64,000 bases of DNA from Auanema rhodensis (GCA_964057225.1 OZ059895.1:7068001-7132000); one strand, 5' to 3'; shown: positions 29,420-41,844, counted from the stretch's first letter. The notes: generated by a model not told the origin, from the sequence alone. Made by a program: numbers and translations.

Positions 29420-31000
29420 TCTCTCTGAACATTCTGAAGCTTGTCTATCTCTTGACCGAAAATGTTCATTGTTCAGACAATCTCAGTCTAGAATTTTGAA
29501 TGTTCTTCTGAACAGGAATACGGTGCACGTGCGATTTGCCTTGGGGTATTCATCTTCATCTTTGGTTTAATTACCCAAGTTTGAGGTACTTTGATGATTC
29601 AACAAGGGTTACACCTGATGTTGAACTAAATTTTGGAAAGCTCAGTATATGTGAGCAACATTGATATTTCATCTTTCTGAAGATTCTGAAGCTTGTCTAT
29701 CTCTTGACCGAAAATGTTCATTGTTCAGACAATCTCAGTCTAGAATTTTGAATGTTCTTCTGAACAGGAATACGGTGCACGTGCGATTTGCCTTGGGGTA
29801 TTCATCTTCATCTTTGGTTTAATTACCCAAGTTTGAGGTACTTTGATGATTCAACAAGGGTTACACCTGATGTTGAACTAAATTTTGGAAAGCTCACTAT
29901 ATGTGAGCAACATTGATATTTCATCTCTCTGAACATTCTGAAGCTTGTCTATCTCTTGACCGAAAATGTTCATTGTTCAGACAATCTCAGTCTAGAATTT
30001 TGAATGTTCTTCTGAACAGGAATACGGTGCACGTGCGATTTGCCTTGGGGTATTCATCTTCATCTTTGGTTTAATTACCCAAGTTTGAGGTACTTTGATG
30101 ATTCAACAAGGGTTACACCTGATGTTGAACTAAATTTTGGAAAGCTCAGTATATGTGAGCAACATTGATATTTCATCTTTCTGAAGATTCTGAAGCTTGT
30201 CTATCTCTTGACCGAAAATGTTCATTGTTCAGACAATCTCAGTCTAGAATTTTGAATGTTCTTCTGAACAGGAATACGGTGCACGTGCGATTTGCCTTGG
30301 GGTATTCATCTTCATCTTTGGTTTAATTACCCAAGTTTGAGGTACTTTGATGATTCAACAAGGGTTACACCTGATGTTGAACTAAATTTTGGAAAGCTCA
30401 CTATATGTGAGCAACATTGATATTTCATCTCTCTGAACATTCTGAAGCTTGTCTATCTCTTGACCGAAAATGTTCATTGTTCAGACAATCTCAGTCTAGA
30501 ATTTTGAATGTTCTTCTGAACAGGAATACGGTGCACGTGCGATTTGCCTTGGGGTATTCATCTTCATCTTTGGTTTAATTACCCAAGTTTGAGGTACTTT
30601 GATGATTCAACAAGGGTTACACCTGATGTTGAACTAAATTTTGGAAAGCTCAGTATATGTGAGCAACATTGATATTTCATCTTTCTGAAGATTCTGAAGC
30701 TTGTCTATCTCTTGACCGAAAATGTTCATTGTTCAGACAATCTCAGTCTAGAATTTTGAATGTTCTTCTGAACAGGAATACGGTGCACGTGCGATTTGCC
30801 TTGGGGTATTCATCTTCATCTTTGGTTTAATTACCCAAGTTTGAGGTACTTTGATGATTCAACAAGGGTTACACCTGATGTTGAACTAAATTTTGGAAAG
30901 CTCAGTATATGTGAGCAACATTGATATTTCATCTTTCTGAAGATTCTGAAGCTTGTCTATCTCTTGACCGAAAATGTTCATTGTTCAGACAATCTCAGTC
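29420..31000. repeat. Dimeric (504-bp) higher-order sub-array at the right side of the satellite
   Basis: Units here share tagaattttg and gtgcgatttgcc and alternate between two forms. One has catctctctgaacattc with agctcactatatg; the other has catctttctgaagattc with agctcagtatatg. The ctctctgaac marker occurs at 29,421, 29,925 and 30,429, so the repeat period is 504 bp, two units. The pattern fades into single-type units after about 30,680. Confidence 0.8.
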
Positions 31001-31201
31001 TAGAATTTTGAATGTTCTTCTGAACAGGAATACGGTGCACGTGCGATTTGCCTTGGGGTATTCATCTTCATCTTTGGTTTAATTACCCAAATTTTGGAAA
31101 GCTCAGTATATGTGAGCAACATTGATATTTCATCTTTCTGAAGATTCTGAAGCTTGTCTATCTCTTGACCGAAAATGTTCATTGTTCAGACAATCTCAGT
31201 C
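31001..31201. repeat. Deleted satellite unit, 201 bp
   Basis: The spacing between successive tagaattttg markers (31,001 and 31,202) is 201 bp instead of 252. The missing 51 bp run from just after ttacccaa to just before attttggaaagc, so the unit reads cccaaattttgg. The break has an AA microhomology (ccaa/ctaa). It is the only large indel in the array and lies two units from its right end. Confidence 0.9.
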
Positions 31202-31570
31202 TAGAATTTTGAATGTTCTTCTGAACAGGAATACGGTGCACGTGCGATTTGCCTTGGGGTATTCATCTTCATCTTTGGTTTAATTACCCAAGTTTGAGGT
31301 ACTTTGATGATTCAACAAGGGTTACACCTGATGTTGAACTAAATTTTGGAAAGCTCAGTATATGTGAGCAACATTGATATTTCATCTTTCTGAAGATTCT
31401 GAAGCTTGTCTATCTCTTGATCGGAAATGTTTATTGTTCAGACAATCTCAGTCTAGAATTTTGAATGTCCTTCTGAACAGGAATACGGTGCACGTGCGAT
31501 TTGCCTTGGGGTATTCATCTTCATCTTTGGTTTAATTACCTAAGCTTGAGCCACTTTGATGATTGAAGTG

Positions 31571-33089
31571 CTATTAACTGTGTAATCGAGATATATAAAT
31601 ATTATATAGAAATATGTATTATATTTATTAATAATAAATGATTATAAATAGTTATTTGAGGAACATGTCCAATTATTTCAGTAAATCAACATAGAGGACA
31701 TGCTATAAACTAATCCGACGAGCTAAGGAAACCGTAGGTTATTCCAACATATAAAAAATATTGTTCTAGTTTGAAATAATAATTAATTTAATTTATAGTT
31801 GAACTGAAATAATAATTGTTGATAAAAATAAATTCTATGTTGATATTAAGAATTTCCTTTTGATCATAATTTCATATTTTATTATTCAGTAATTATTAAA
31901 GCTTTTCTCCTTATTATGTTTTTACGAAATATTTTTTTCTTTTTTCCTACTTCAACATAAGTTTTCATATACAGAATATGGTTATTGAGATACATATTAT
32001 ATATATATATATATATATGTTCTATCTTCTAGTAAATGTTTCCAAAAGATTTACATGATCAAATTACCTTCAGAGCGTTATATAATAACCTAGACCATTT
32101 TATAGTGCTATGTATTCTGGTTTTCGAGTTTCAAATTTGTTCTCAACATCTGTTTTCTATTCTTAAGCAATATGAAGCTTAAATAGAAATAACATATTTT
32201 CATTCAAAATATATAATGTATTATTGTTTTTTTCTTTTAATAACAGAAAGTATCAGTTAAAATGGGTTTTATATTGAAGAAGTTATATTTCCTTCTATTA
32301 TTGTCATTGCATTTCTATTCTATAACATACTTTTTCATTCAATAGAGATTATTTGACTGACTGACGATCCGCTGCTTCTCAATCTCAAACTATCCTTCTT
32401 CACTTCTTTGCTCATCTTTCCGTTAATTCGCTATTGTATACGTGAAACAACATCTTCTTTTTGCTGTCGCTATGATGAGAAGTCACTGATGTTATAGTGG
32501 ATAGTTTCACAAACAAAACGAAAGAGGTGAGTGAGAGACATGAAAGCATTATGCGAAATGACTAAGAGCACCAGCTTGATGCAGACATGTAGTTAGAAAG
32601 AGAAAATAGATAGGGGAGGGTGTATGAAGGACAAGAAAAATTTTCTCTCCTTTACCTCTCATCATTTTCATTAGATATACACAGTCTGTGCGACAGACTA
32701 ACTGACACCAGCCAATAGCATGTAGTTCCTTTGGCCCGCCCATTTCCATGGCTCCGCCCACATTTAGCATTTTGCTTAAGACCTTTACCTTTAGATGAGA
32801 TGATGATGATGGCTTATGTTTAGTACTACCTCAATTCTCATCTAATAATTGTCGGAAAATTATATGACAATCCGATGCTCGGGTTCTTGTTTTTCTGTCT
32901 TCTAGGCAATAACCACCAGTCATCTGAGCATAACTTAAGTTTTATGTTATCTATCCATTTCATCTATTTCGATTTTTAGTTATAATAATAATTGCTATTG
33001 AAAGAATATTTGTATTTCATTTACTCAATTTTTCCAGCATTCAATTACGTAAGCTTAAGCTGTAAGCTTAATAGGCTTTCTACGGCTAG
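31571..33089. other. AT-rich 5' flank of the homeobox gene
   Basis: The satellite ends in a degraded unit around 31,540-31,570 and unique AT-rich sequence follows. A TA microsatellite lies at about 31,997-32,018. Short reading frames at 32,549-32,770 (-) look random. The stretch probably includes the promoter and 5' UTR of the EMX-type gene, but no core promoter can be fixed by eye. Confidence 0.5.
31997..32018. repeat. (TA)n microsatellite
   Basis: This is an uninterrupted alternating TA run of about 22 bp, between the satellite edge and the homeobox gene. Confidence 0.85.
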
Positions 33090-35399
33090 ATGGTTCTCAA
33101 CTTTTCCATATCTCAACTGGTTGAAAATGCTAAATCCAGCACAACCGGCACGGGTGTCAGCAATTCAATAGCATCAGCAAGCTCTTCCACTTCTACATCA
33201 TCACCATCTTCCACAACTTCAGCAGCTGATCTACTTTCAGCAGCAGCAAATCAACCTTTAACCCAAACGTTATCATATTTTGATGTATTACTCCCACATG
33301 TACAGGTAAAATTTTAAAATATTTCCTTTTTCTTATTATATATAACATAGTTGATCTATAAAATTGTGAAAAGTAATTTCAGATGGCTTCATCCAATCCT
33401 TTCCTATCATCTGGCATAGAAAATGGTGCTAGCAATCATAGCCGACTATGGAGTCAACAATGGTTGGAACTATTACAACAAGCTAATGGAGCAGCTCAGT
33501 TCGGTAAGTAAAACGTATTGAAATCACCTACAGTATATTCTATACATTTGGCTTAGTATATGTTTATACATATTCTCAAATGCCCAATGTTGCTTTTCTT
33601 ATATTAATTTGCTAAGAAAATTACAAAACAAAACAATTTTCTTTCCTTAAAGAATGTCAATGATTCAAAAAACATTTTTGGGAGTTTTTCTATCTATTAT
33701 TCAACCGTACCACGACTTATTTCTAAGCTCTTCACCTAACAATCGCCCGCAATTTCATCTTCGTCTCTGCTTTGTTCGCGTTCAGCGTTTCTCGCTTCTA
33801 TTCCTTCCATGCAGTATCTATCCTTCAATCATTAGCCAGTTGGGTATACGGTAGTCGGCGCTTCGAAAATGCTTAAAGACATATTTTGGCTTCAATATAT
33901 TGAAAAGAATATTATTTGAATTAGATATAGAGATATGAATCAGGAATATATATATTATTACTAATATTATTTTACTGACTATTATTATTATAGGTGATGT
34001 TGCTGCTGGATTATTTTTACAGCCTTTTCGAAAAAATAAAAGAATTCGTACAGCTTTCTCACCAGCTCAACTTGTTCAACTTGAAAAAGCATTTGATGGG
34101 AATCATTATGTTGTCGGCACGGAAAGAAAACAGTTAGCAGCCAGATTAGCCCTTACTGAAACTCAGGTATATTTTTAACATTACATAATATTTAAATATG
34201 AAAACTTTCCAAACTAAATGTTCTCCTGATCGTCAATACTTTTATCATAATAGAACATGTTATATACACATAATACACTCTTGTACCTCGTCATTTATGT
34301 TCGAAAACCTACTTAACAAGCTTACTCTGTATGGTCTCTGATCCAAATCAAATATCCTTTGTTGGCTTGACACAGCTATATATGTAGCCAGATTTTTGCA
34401 GATATTTGCTTTTCGTTTACCAAATTTGGCATTAAAACATCTGTTTTTAATGTAATTAATACAGTATATTGAACAACTCAGTTAAAGTTAGAAATTTCTA
34501 TAACTATTACTATATGTTATATTCAATTGAGCTCTAATGCATACATTCGTATGTATGAATGAATGAAATGGCATTGAGATTCAGTTGATCAAGTGGAATG
34601 AAGATGACAGGCTGAAGACCGGATAACTCAGGTCTCATATACTCATCTGATGGCAACAATAGCTTTTCGTCAGATACCACAACGTCTTCATATTCATTTC
34701 CTAATGGAAGAGAGATATTGCGAGAGTATAAGAGAGTTTAGAGACTATGAAATGATGATCCATTTATTGACACAGAGTTTGTAGTTGTGGTGTGAAGACA
34801 CGGCATTCAGGTCTCAGAAAGCCGGAACAGAAATATAAGAAATTGAATGAAAGCGAAGAAAAATAGAACAAGAGAAACATTTAAATAGATTAAATACTGA
34901 TGACTTGCTGATTGAAGCAATTCTCTTTTTTATTCATCTTTCACTATAACAAACAATAGGTTTTATCCAGAAAAGTCAATATAAATTTATTAAACTTATT
35001 ATTAACTATAATCTAAAAGAAGAAATATTTATGAATAAATAGGATTTTCTTTCGAAATCAATATGATTTCAGGTCAAAGTATGGTTCCAAAATCGTAGAA
35101 CAAAGCACAAACGTGTACGCATCGAGGGATCGGACAAGCGAGCAAGCGATTCTCCTACATCATCCCGACAACGAAGCCCGTCTCCTACATCATCCATCAG
35201 TTCACTTACTCCATCTCCTACTCCAACTCTACCTGCAACTGCTTCCAGTACTGATTTCGGATCATCTGCTTCAAACATTGAATCAGATAGTCTAGTACTT
35301 GCGAACGCAACGACACCCCCAAAAGCTGCATCGCTAAAAGCCGAAAATCATCTGGAAATTACTCCGTCAGCTATCAGCTTGTCATCAATTTTATCATAA
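33090..35399 (+). CDS. EMX/empty-spiracles-type homeodomain transcription factor
   Basis: There are four exons: 33,090-33,305, 33,383-33,503, 33,994-34,166 and 35,073-35,399 (TAA), giving 278 residues, with GT-AG introns and phase kept at each junction. The homeodomain covers about residues 127-186. It has [31 protein letters not shown] and [15 protein letters not shown] with W48 and N51 present. NHYVVG-ERKQLA and RIRTAFSP are EMX signatures. Two further EMX hallmarks support the call: an Eh1-like repressor motif FSISQLV at residues 5-11 (compare FTIESLV in EMX) and an NPFL motif in exon 2. The intron between homeodomain positions 44 and 45 splits helix 3. The start ATG is directly preceded by an in-frame TAG. 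The C-terminus is Ser/Thr/Pro-rich. The inferred role is a nuclear DNA-binding factor in anterior or neural patterning. Confidence 0.9.
34540..34870. repeat. Possible dispersed-repeat fragment in EMX intron 3
   Basis: The 906-bp intron between exons 3 and 4 holds a stretch with higher GC than its surroundings and a patterned, transposon-like look, for example ggctgaagaccggataactc and aggtctcagaaagccgg. It has no long reading frame and no recognised family. A similar gaagacc-containing fragment occurs near 43,520. The assignment rests on composition only. Confidence 0.3.
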
Positions 35400-35610
35400 T
35401 CATTTTTTCTATTTTCTTAATTTTGAATAATATTTATTCAGAATTAGGTTTAAGATTTACTTACCAACTTAAGTTGGAATCATTTGATTTACTTATCTGC
35501 CAAGCAAGAAAACTGTTTTTATAAAGTTTAGTAAATTGAGGGTTTAGAACTTTTATACAATAATCAAACTATATTTTGTTTTTCATATTGATTAGATATG
35601 ACATTTTTCA

Positions 35611-35612
<2 letters not shown>

Positions 35613-35641
<29 letters not shown>
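35613..35641. repeat. (CT)n(TA)n compound microsatellite
   Basis: A run of CT dinucleotides passes directly into alternating TA, in the likely 3' UTR of the homeobox gene. Confidence 0.8.
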
Positions 35642-38600
35642 CTATGTTATAATGTTTTTTTTTCTATTCTTCCCCAGAATTTTCTTTAACTATTCAATTT
35701 TTCGTGTTCATTGTTTCATTTTTTTTTCTCAAAAAAAAGAATTGTTGCAATGTGTGCCATAGATCCTAGTATTCGTTCAGTCATTACTACCAGTATTTCC
35801 TTCTTCTTTCTTTTTTTTAATTCATTTCGTTTATACTGTATTCTATTTTTATTAGTTTAATTTATATGTTTTTCTTCATCTTTGTCTTTAATATATAATA
35901 AGAGATTTCTATGCTAAAAAGTATTAATTTATCTTTGGTCTTTCCATTTGAACTATAATGAATTAAGAGAGCATTAGAAAAAACTTCTTTTTTTTTTATT
36001 TCGTTGTCAACATGACCTGAGAGATGACTGGCGGTAACTGTCTTGACTGGTTAACAATCATAATTCATACATTACATTTCCTATAAATGACATTTGTCAA
36101 CATAGCACTTAGTTTTCAATTCTTTCGAAACCAAGATGGTTGATTATCAACTATAATTTATATAAAAATTATAATTCTTTGAACAAAGTTTTCGACCTAT
36201 ATATGAGGCACTAATTTATTCTTTCTTCAATTTCTACTAATTATATTTCAATTCTAAATTACATATACACTTCTTTTTCTTTTCTTTTCCCTTTTTTCTG
36301 TATAATTCACAAAGTTTCAATTACTCGCCAGTATAGCATATATGATGAGACTTTTTATCTACCGTATCCAATTATGATTAGTTTTCTCGCTAAGTCACTT
36401 GCACAGACATACACGTACATATATTCATATCTACATTCATATATGCAGATACATAGCAAACTAATCAAAAAGACGTCAAGGACGTAGACAGGTTGAAACA
36501 TGGATAATGGTCTGTTCAATACGAACGTGAATAAAAAACTTTATACGGCTTAGGACAACGCTAATTGTAATCTTTATAACTTGATGACGATAACACGAAA
36601 AAGAGTCAGAAGAATACTAAGAACTTAACATATAGAATGTTTGAAATGAATTCATTCTTAAATCTTAAAATGGATATAGCGGACTTAAAACAAGGTATTT
36701 CAACTGGTTGAAGAAGAGAGGGAAAATACAAACTATCTGGGAAGGTAGTATGATACCACAGATACACAATTGCCAACAGCTTGATGACGAGCCATTTTAT
36801 TCATTTAAGATTGAAAATTGTCATCTTAAAAATCTATAACTAACTTCAAACATCAAACGAGTACATTTTTTTTGTGAAGAAAAGGTTTCAACCTTCAAGG
36901 TAAGTAATCCACAATGTCGCCATTCAAGATACATGTCAACCAGGTGTATGAAGGATAACAAATGGTTCACACATATAAAACCCTATTTTGGAAATTATAA
37001 TTATAACGTATAAGTGAAAGAGGGTCTCAACACAATCTCGAACGACGACAACGACATCATTAACAGACATGAAACGATCACGAGCTGGAAACGAAAAAAA
37101 GACAAAAAGGAACGACAGCTGAGAAAAGCCGTGTCGTTCATTGAAATCGTTACATTTGATTGCTACCACAATGTTGAGTTGTAACGGATTAATGGTCCTG
37201 AAAATGTGCTAATGATAGTCGAATAGCAATTGGCAACAAACTACTGACGAGAGCTCTCAAATGAAATGAAATCGACAAATTCTTATTGAAGATAGTATCG
37301 GTCAAACAGTTTAATTTATTTAAAATCAGATTTGGTGTCTTCTTTTCCAACAACTCATATTTCTCCCATAATAATTCTGACAATGACCTTAGGATGTGGA
37401 TTTTATAAGCAAACTTTATACAACAACTGATTACAAACCATACTACACTCAGTAGAACTATTAGAAAATAGTTACGGTAGTATTCAAATCCTTTATGTAT
37501 TCAATGGATACAAAACATTAATCAACAACCTACGACGTACCTCACTCTACAATAAGCCTATAGTTGCTTTGTATAAACTCTTCTCTAACCATTTTTTCCC
37601 CTCTAATATGGTAAAGAAGATAACAAACTCTCATCGTCTTCACACCTCAGTCCGCTCGATACTGTTAGATGACCGTGTAGATTTACAACGCTACATAGCT
37701 GTGAAGATGTGCCGGCGTTTAGCCGTCGAGCAAACACACAGCTTGTCATCGTTACCTGTTAAGAGGCATTGGACGATGAGTGTAAAGGTCTATTAAAGGG
37801 ACGTTCAATCTAATGCCGACATCATAAAAGAAAATTTGAGCTACTTCTACTAGTCCTTAACAGACAGATATCTGCACCCACCTCCTTCCTATGGTAATTA
37901 TTCCCATTTCTAACTAAAGTAATTCGAGACACTGGTGAAAAGGATGGAAAAACGGAGAGATGGTGTTAGAAGGAAAACTCAGTATTAGTTCAAGAGCATA
38001 ACCGGTAGAAAAACTTCATTTGATCTAAGCCGACCGACCCAATATTATGGTATAGAAGTATGAGATGTAAGTGAATAGCTCTTGTCTTTCCACAGCATTG
38101 GCGCTCATAGTCAGACTCTTGTAAGGTAAGCTTTTTGGAAATACGAAAAGCTTATGTTGTAGATAGACAATGACACTCGAACCATTGCTAACTACATACA
38201 ACAAGAGGATTAGCAGAGTCAGATGAGAAACCAAACAAGATTGATCAACTATTGAAAGTTGATTGGGAAGGTAAGAGTGAATAGAACAGTAAGGTTGAAG
38301 AGAAGACGATGCTACTGGATATATATGAGAAACTGTTTATGTAACCAACATCTCTTCAAATAACTCAAAATATGTATAAAACGTTCATATAGACAATAGT
38401 CAGCTAGCTTCTTTCTGCTGTGAAAACCAACATAACTTACATAATAGCATAGCAATCTATTGCTATTGTTTATATTTGAATCAGTTAGTCAATATGGGAT
38501 GACAGTCCAATATTCTGTTCTAAGAATAGTGTCAAACATAATTCAGATTGTCATCAGATGAGATTAATCTTATTACAAATATTCTTAATTCCACTTGTTA

Positions 38601-39930
38601 TACGATGTAAACACTATATTCATGATAAATCATTGTTGTTATAAAAGACAGATTGCTTCCTACTGTGTGAAGAACTCCAACTTGAGCTTTACGGTCATTC
38701 ATTCAGGTCATTATTATATTCAAACAGATTAGTATATAATCTATAGATATTTTTAAGTTTAAACATATATACTTCATGAGAGACATTGGAAATAAAATAT
38801 ATTTTCTATCATCCATTTCAAAAAGCTTTAGGTGTATGAGAAGTAGATTCAACAAACTGCCAGATAGTATATTTCAATTGGAAACAGATGCTTGTCTAAT
38901 GATGGAATGGCGGATTTTAGTAACGTGAGAAGGTAAATGAATATCAATTTGCAATTAAACGACGTCTATCCGTTTTTCGTGTAGGTTTCCATCCCGTTTC
39001 TCAGTATCATCATTCAGATTGTCAAATATGGACAGGTAACAGGTAAATACCAGAAAGGGAGCCAGGCATCTGTTCCCAAACTAATAGATAGATGAGCATG
39101 TTATATCCTGATATCAAATATTCAAATAATCAATGAAATAAATATTTTAATTATCTTGAGAAAAGAAAAAGAAAAAAAGAATTATAGACTTCAAGCAAAT
39201 ACAGTTAATATCATATGCGATTTCCAATAGATTTTTCATTCAGAAATTGCATATTATTAGATTAGAATATATAAAATTATAATGAGTATTGAAAGCTTAA
39301 TTCATAGATACAGCCGTGCTGTACATTATTCCAACATCTTTCTTTCGATTCTTGAAAAAAACTGAAAAAGAATAATTGACAATACCAATTTCAGTTATTT
39401 TTTTTTGTTCTTGTTCTGAAAATAAAATCACCTAATTTTCAATTTTTTCGTATTTCAGAAAGCAATTATTTGTAATTTTCACCTTCAGCAACCTCAGCTG
39501 CCATGTTTGTAATAAGTACTTTTGCTTCATTTCAGGTTTGAATCATCATCATCTGTTTTTGTATCTATGTTTCTCTAGATCTCTTTTTATATCCATCTAC
39601 AATCTTCTTCACATCATGTCAACAGGTGTTTTGCCACCATTCCATATTTGTTTAACAGAAAAGACAACGACTGGCAGAGGTAGATTAATGGAGCGGATAA
39701 TGGGCGTAACACAATACTAAGCTCCCATACTCCCATCGAGTTCCTATGTATCAACATACAAATAGCTGACAAATGTATATTAAGCCAGATATACACACAA
39801 ATATTTTATAACAATAAGTTGTCTAGTTAATTGGTATTAGTAATGTAAACATCTATCATATGAAAAAGTTTCCAATGAAACAAAATAATAAAAAATGTCT
39901 AAGTAGTGCTCCTATTTTTATTCTAAAAGA

Positions 39931-39936
39931 ATAAAA
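39931..39936 (-). terminator. Pol III T-run terminator of tRNA-Gly
   Basis: On the minus strand an oligo-T stretch (read as AAAA within aataaaag on the plus strand) lies shortly after the tRNA 3' end, as expected for Pol III termination. Confidence 0.6.
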
Positions 39937-39942
39937 GAAAGT

Positions 39943-40013
39943 TGCATCGGCCGGGAATCGAACCCGGGTCGCCCGCGTGGCAGGCGAGCATTCTACCACT
40001 GAACCACCGATGC
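39943..40013 (-). tRNA. tRNA-Gly (GCC anticodon)
   Basis: The reverse complement folds as a 71-nt tRNA. The acceptor stem is GCATCGG with CCGATGC, followed by discriminator A. A D-arm GGTTCAGTGGTAGAA contains box A, the anticodon loop CTGCCAC has anticodon GCC, and the T-arm GGGTTCGATTCC contains box B. There is no intron. On the minus strand the gene is followed within about 15 nt by a TTTT run, the expected RNA polymerase III terminator. It closely matches the conserved eukaryotic tRNA-Gly(GCC). The gene stands alone, far from other genes. Confidence 0.97.
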
Positions 40014-41435
40014 TACGTAATAAGTGACAACGAAGTGGTACCCACAAATAATAATTGCATGTATCGAATTCAGAAATTGTTTTTCCAAACTAGATGGAGC
40101 TATGCGAAACTATAAAACTCCTTAAACTATATTAATCTTTTGGAGTACTTTTTGATAGCCCGAAGAAGTTAGACCTGCTTTTGATAATTAATGTCGTTAG
40201 GGGAAGTGAAGATAGTTCTTAATTCATATATTCGAAAAAACCTTTCTTATTAAGAATATTAATATGAATATAAAATATAAACCAATGAAATGTGAATAAT
40301 TGAAGTAATAAACAGAATATATTCAGTTTTTTACATTTTTTTAGAAAGTATCACCTAAATTATCATTATTGTGGTAACTGTATTTATTCTTAATCTCAAC
40401 AAACTAACCAATGATTTAAATTAATTATCAGAAAAGAACAAGATTGCGTCTTTAAGGTCATAACCCATACAAATATGCTCCCTTGGGATTACTTCCCATG
40501 TATTCAAATAATGCATGTTGTTATCCGAATGAGGAAGAGGTTCACGATCTCTCCTGAAGATGATACAACCGAGACACGTCAAATCGTCAAGACTTTATGT
40601 TCGACGGCACGGTGGCTCGTAAATATCCTACTCAAAGCAGAAGTTTTTCAATACAAAACATCAGATGTCTACTGTGGTCTTGACGTCGTTCAACCTTCTA
40701 TATTCCCTTGAGATGAGAAGATTTGCTTAAATAGGCTATTGCCCACCGTACCCAAGGGGAAGACGATGAGAAAAACCACCTCTTTCGTATTTATAATTCA
40801 TGATATTCTCATTATGACCTACAACTCTACTAATAGTTAGTACTTCTAATGAAAAATCATCGTTTCTTATATGTTATAGAATATAGAGATACCTATATGT
40901 TTTATTTTTGCATGAGTTACTAAGAATATTTTCTTCATCTTATGTCAACTTATGATGTAAAGACTTAGCAAGCAATTTTCATATTATACATTGGTTTATT
41001 GAAATTATTATTCCTTGTTGATAGCTTCATCAAATGTCATCCGAATTTGATGTTATTGAAACTTTTAAAGCACAAGCTACAATCAAATTCATGAGAAAAG
41101 TCAGTCTTCATTTTCAGTTAACCATCAAGGATTATCTTTGTTCTCTATTGAAGTCATTCCTCTCTTTAGCTAGTTTAAAGCCAAATGTGCACAAATTAAT
41201 TAATTTGAAGTAAGAAAAATGAAATAAGAAAAGAGGAGAAAAGATGAACAGACACTAAGAAGATCTTTCGAGTGACATCTTTTTTGCCAACTAAGTAGAA
41301 TATTTGGAAAAAATAAAAACTAAAATGTTTATGTCATTATCTTGTTCATTTTTTCTCTTTGGGGTAACAGTTACAAAGAGAGAGAGAGAAGTAAACGAAA
41401 CAGAAAAGTTTGAGGGAGGAAAGAAAGAATGCTCG
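40014..41435. other. AT-rich intergenic region upstream of the zinc-finger gene
   Basis: I see no supported gene. A 78-codon frame at 40,475-40,711 (+) has no recognisable motif and no splice partner. A GA-rich purine run occurs near 41,375-41,430, before the GC-rich patch. Confidence 0.5.
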
Positions 41436-41690
41436 TCTCCTTTCTATGGAAAATCCCGAGGGAGTGGCGACATTGGACCAATCAACTCAGCTCCCCTGAG
41501 GGCCTAAACCGGAGGCCAGGCGCCGCACACACAGCCGGATGGGACGGCCTCCGGCTCATTGCAGTCATCACCATTTGGACTGCCCAGTCAACAGGAATGC
41601 AGACAGACTTGTGGGCGCCATTGGGCGCCAAAGCCTATCACATCAAATTCCCTCTTAACTCCCCAAAGGCGTACAAGTATCGGCATTGAT
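41436..41690. repeat. GC-rich patch, candidate dispersed repeat or CpG-like 5' region
   Basis: About 250 bp are sharply richer in G+C than anything around them, with clustered CG and GGCGCC elements (ccaggcgccgcacacacagc, tgggcgccattgggcgcc). It starts and ends abruptly in AT-rich DNA. Its end lies about 155 bp before the first ATG of the zinc-finger gene. The 86-codon frame across it (41,429-41,689) shows no known domain. A short retroposon or a promoter-proximal island are both possible. Confidence 0.45.
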
Positions 41691-41844
41691 AAGCATTCAC
41701 GTTGTCAACAACATTAACTTTTATTCTGATCTATATATCGTATTGGTTGTAATTTTGAATATTCATTATCAAACATTCCTATTTTGCTCATGTTTTCTTG
41801 AATCGTTTGTTCTTACGAAATCAATCATATTCAGATTCTATAAC

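Larger units (their letters stand above)
1..31570. repeat. 252-bp tandem satellite array, about 125.5 units, left end open
   Basis: The stretch is one uninterrupted head-to-tail array. Taking the segment atctcagtctagag as unit start, successive starts fall at 1, 253, 505 and so on. The last start is near 31,445, and total length fits 125 units of 252 bp minus 56 bp: one 51-bp deletion and five single-base deletions. Units differ at a limited set of recurrent sites, for example atctcagt or atcacagt, gaatgttc or gaaatttc, gtgcacgtgcc or gtgcgatttgcc, and aactaaatttt or aactaagtttt. Each unit normally carries a CACGTG E-box core inside ggtgcacgtgcc. No transposase, reverse transcriptase, terminal repeats or target-site duplications are visible. 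It is non-coding satellite DNA by appearance; a chromosomal role (heterochromatin, sex-chromosome or pericentromeric) is possible but not shown. The left boundary lies outside the window. Confidence 0.98.
35400..39942. other. Gene-poor AT-rich intergenic region
   Basis: Short frames of 60-77 codons occur on both strands (for example 36,936-37,169 -, 37,569-37,796 +, 38,025-38,234 -). None has a recognisable domain, conserved motif or splice partner. A (CT)n/(TA)n microsatellite lies near 35,613-35,641, within the likely 3' UTR of the homeobox gene. From about 36,480 to 38,320 base composition is less AT-rich than the flanks and could mark an old, unrecognised mobile element. Confidence 0.5.

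Noticed and set aside
31000-31182. 60-residue minus-strand frame in the satellite
   Set aside because: It is opened only by the 51-bp deletion in one unit; no coding evidence.
1-31570. CRISPR array or hammerhead-ribozyme satellite
   Set aside because: Repeats are contiguous without spacers, and I found no CUGAUGA...GAAA hammerhead core in the unit on either strand.
36936-38234. Short frames as possible genes or transposon proteins
   Set aside because: No conserved motif, splice partner or terminal repeats; consistent with chance in AT-rich DNA.
39856-40047. 63-residue minus-strand frame
   Set aside because: It overlaps the tRNA-Gly gene; its Arg/Val/Gly stretch is just translated tRNA sequence.
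41429-41689. 86-residue frame in the GC-rich block
   Set aside because: No recognisable domain and no link by splicing to the zinc-finger exons; likely a by-product of GC-rich sequence.
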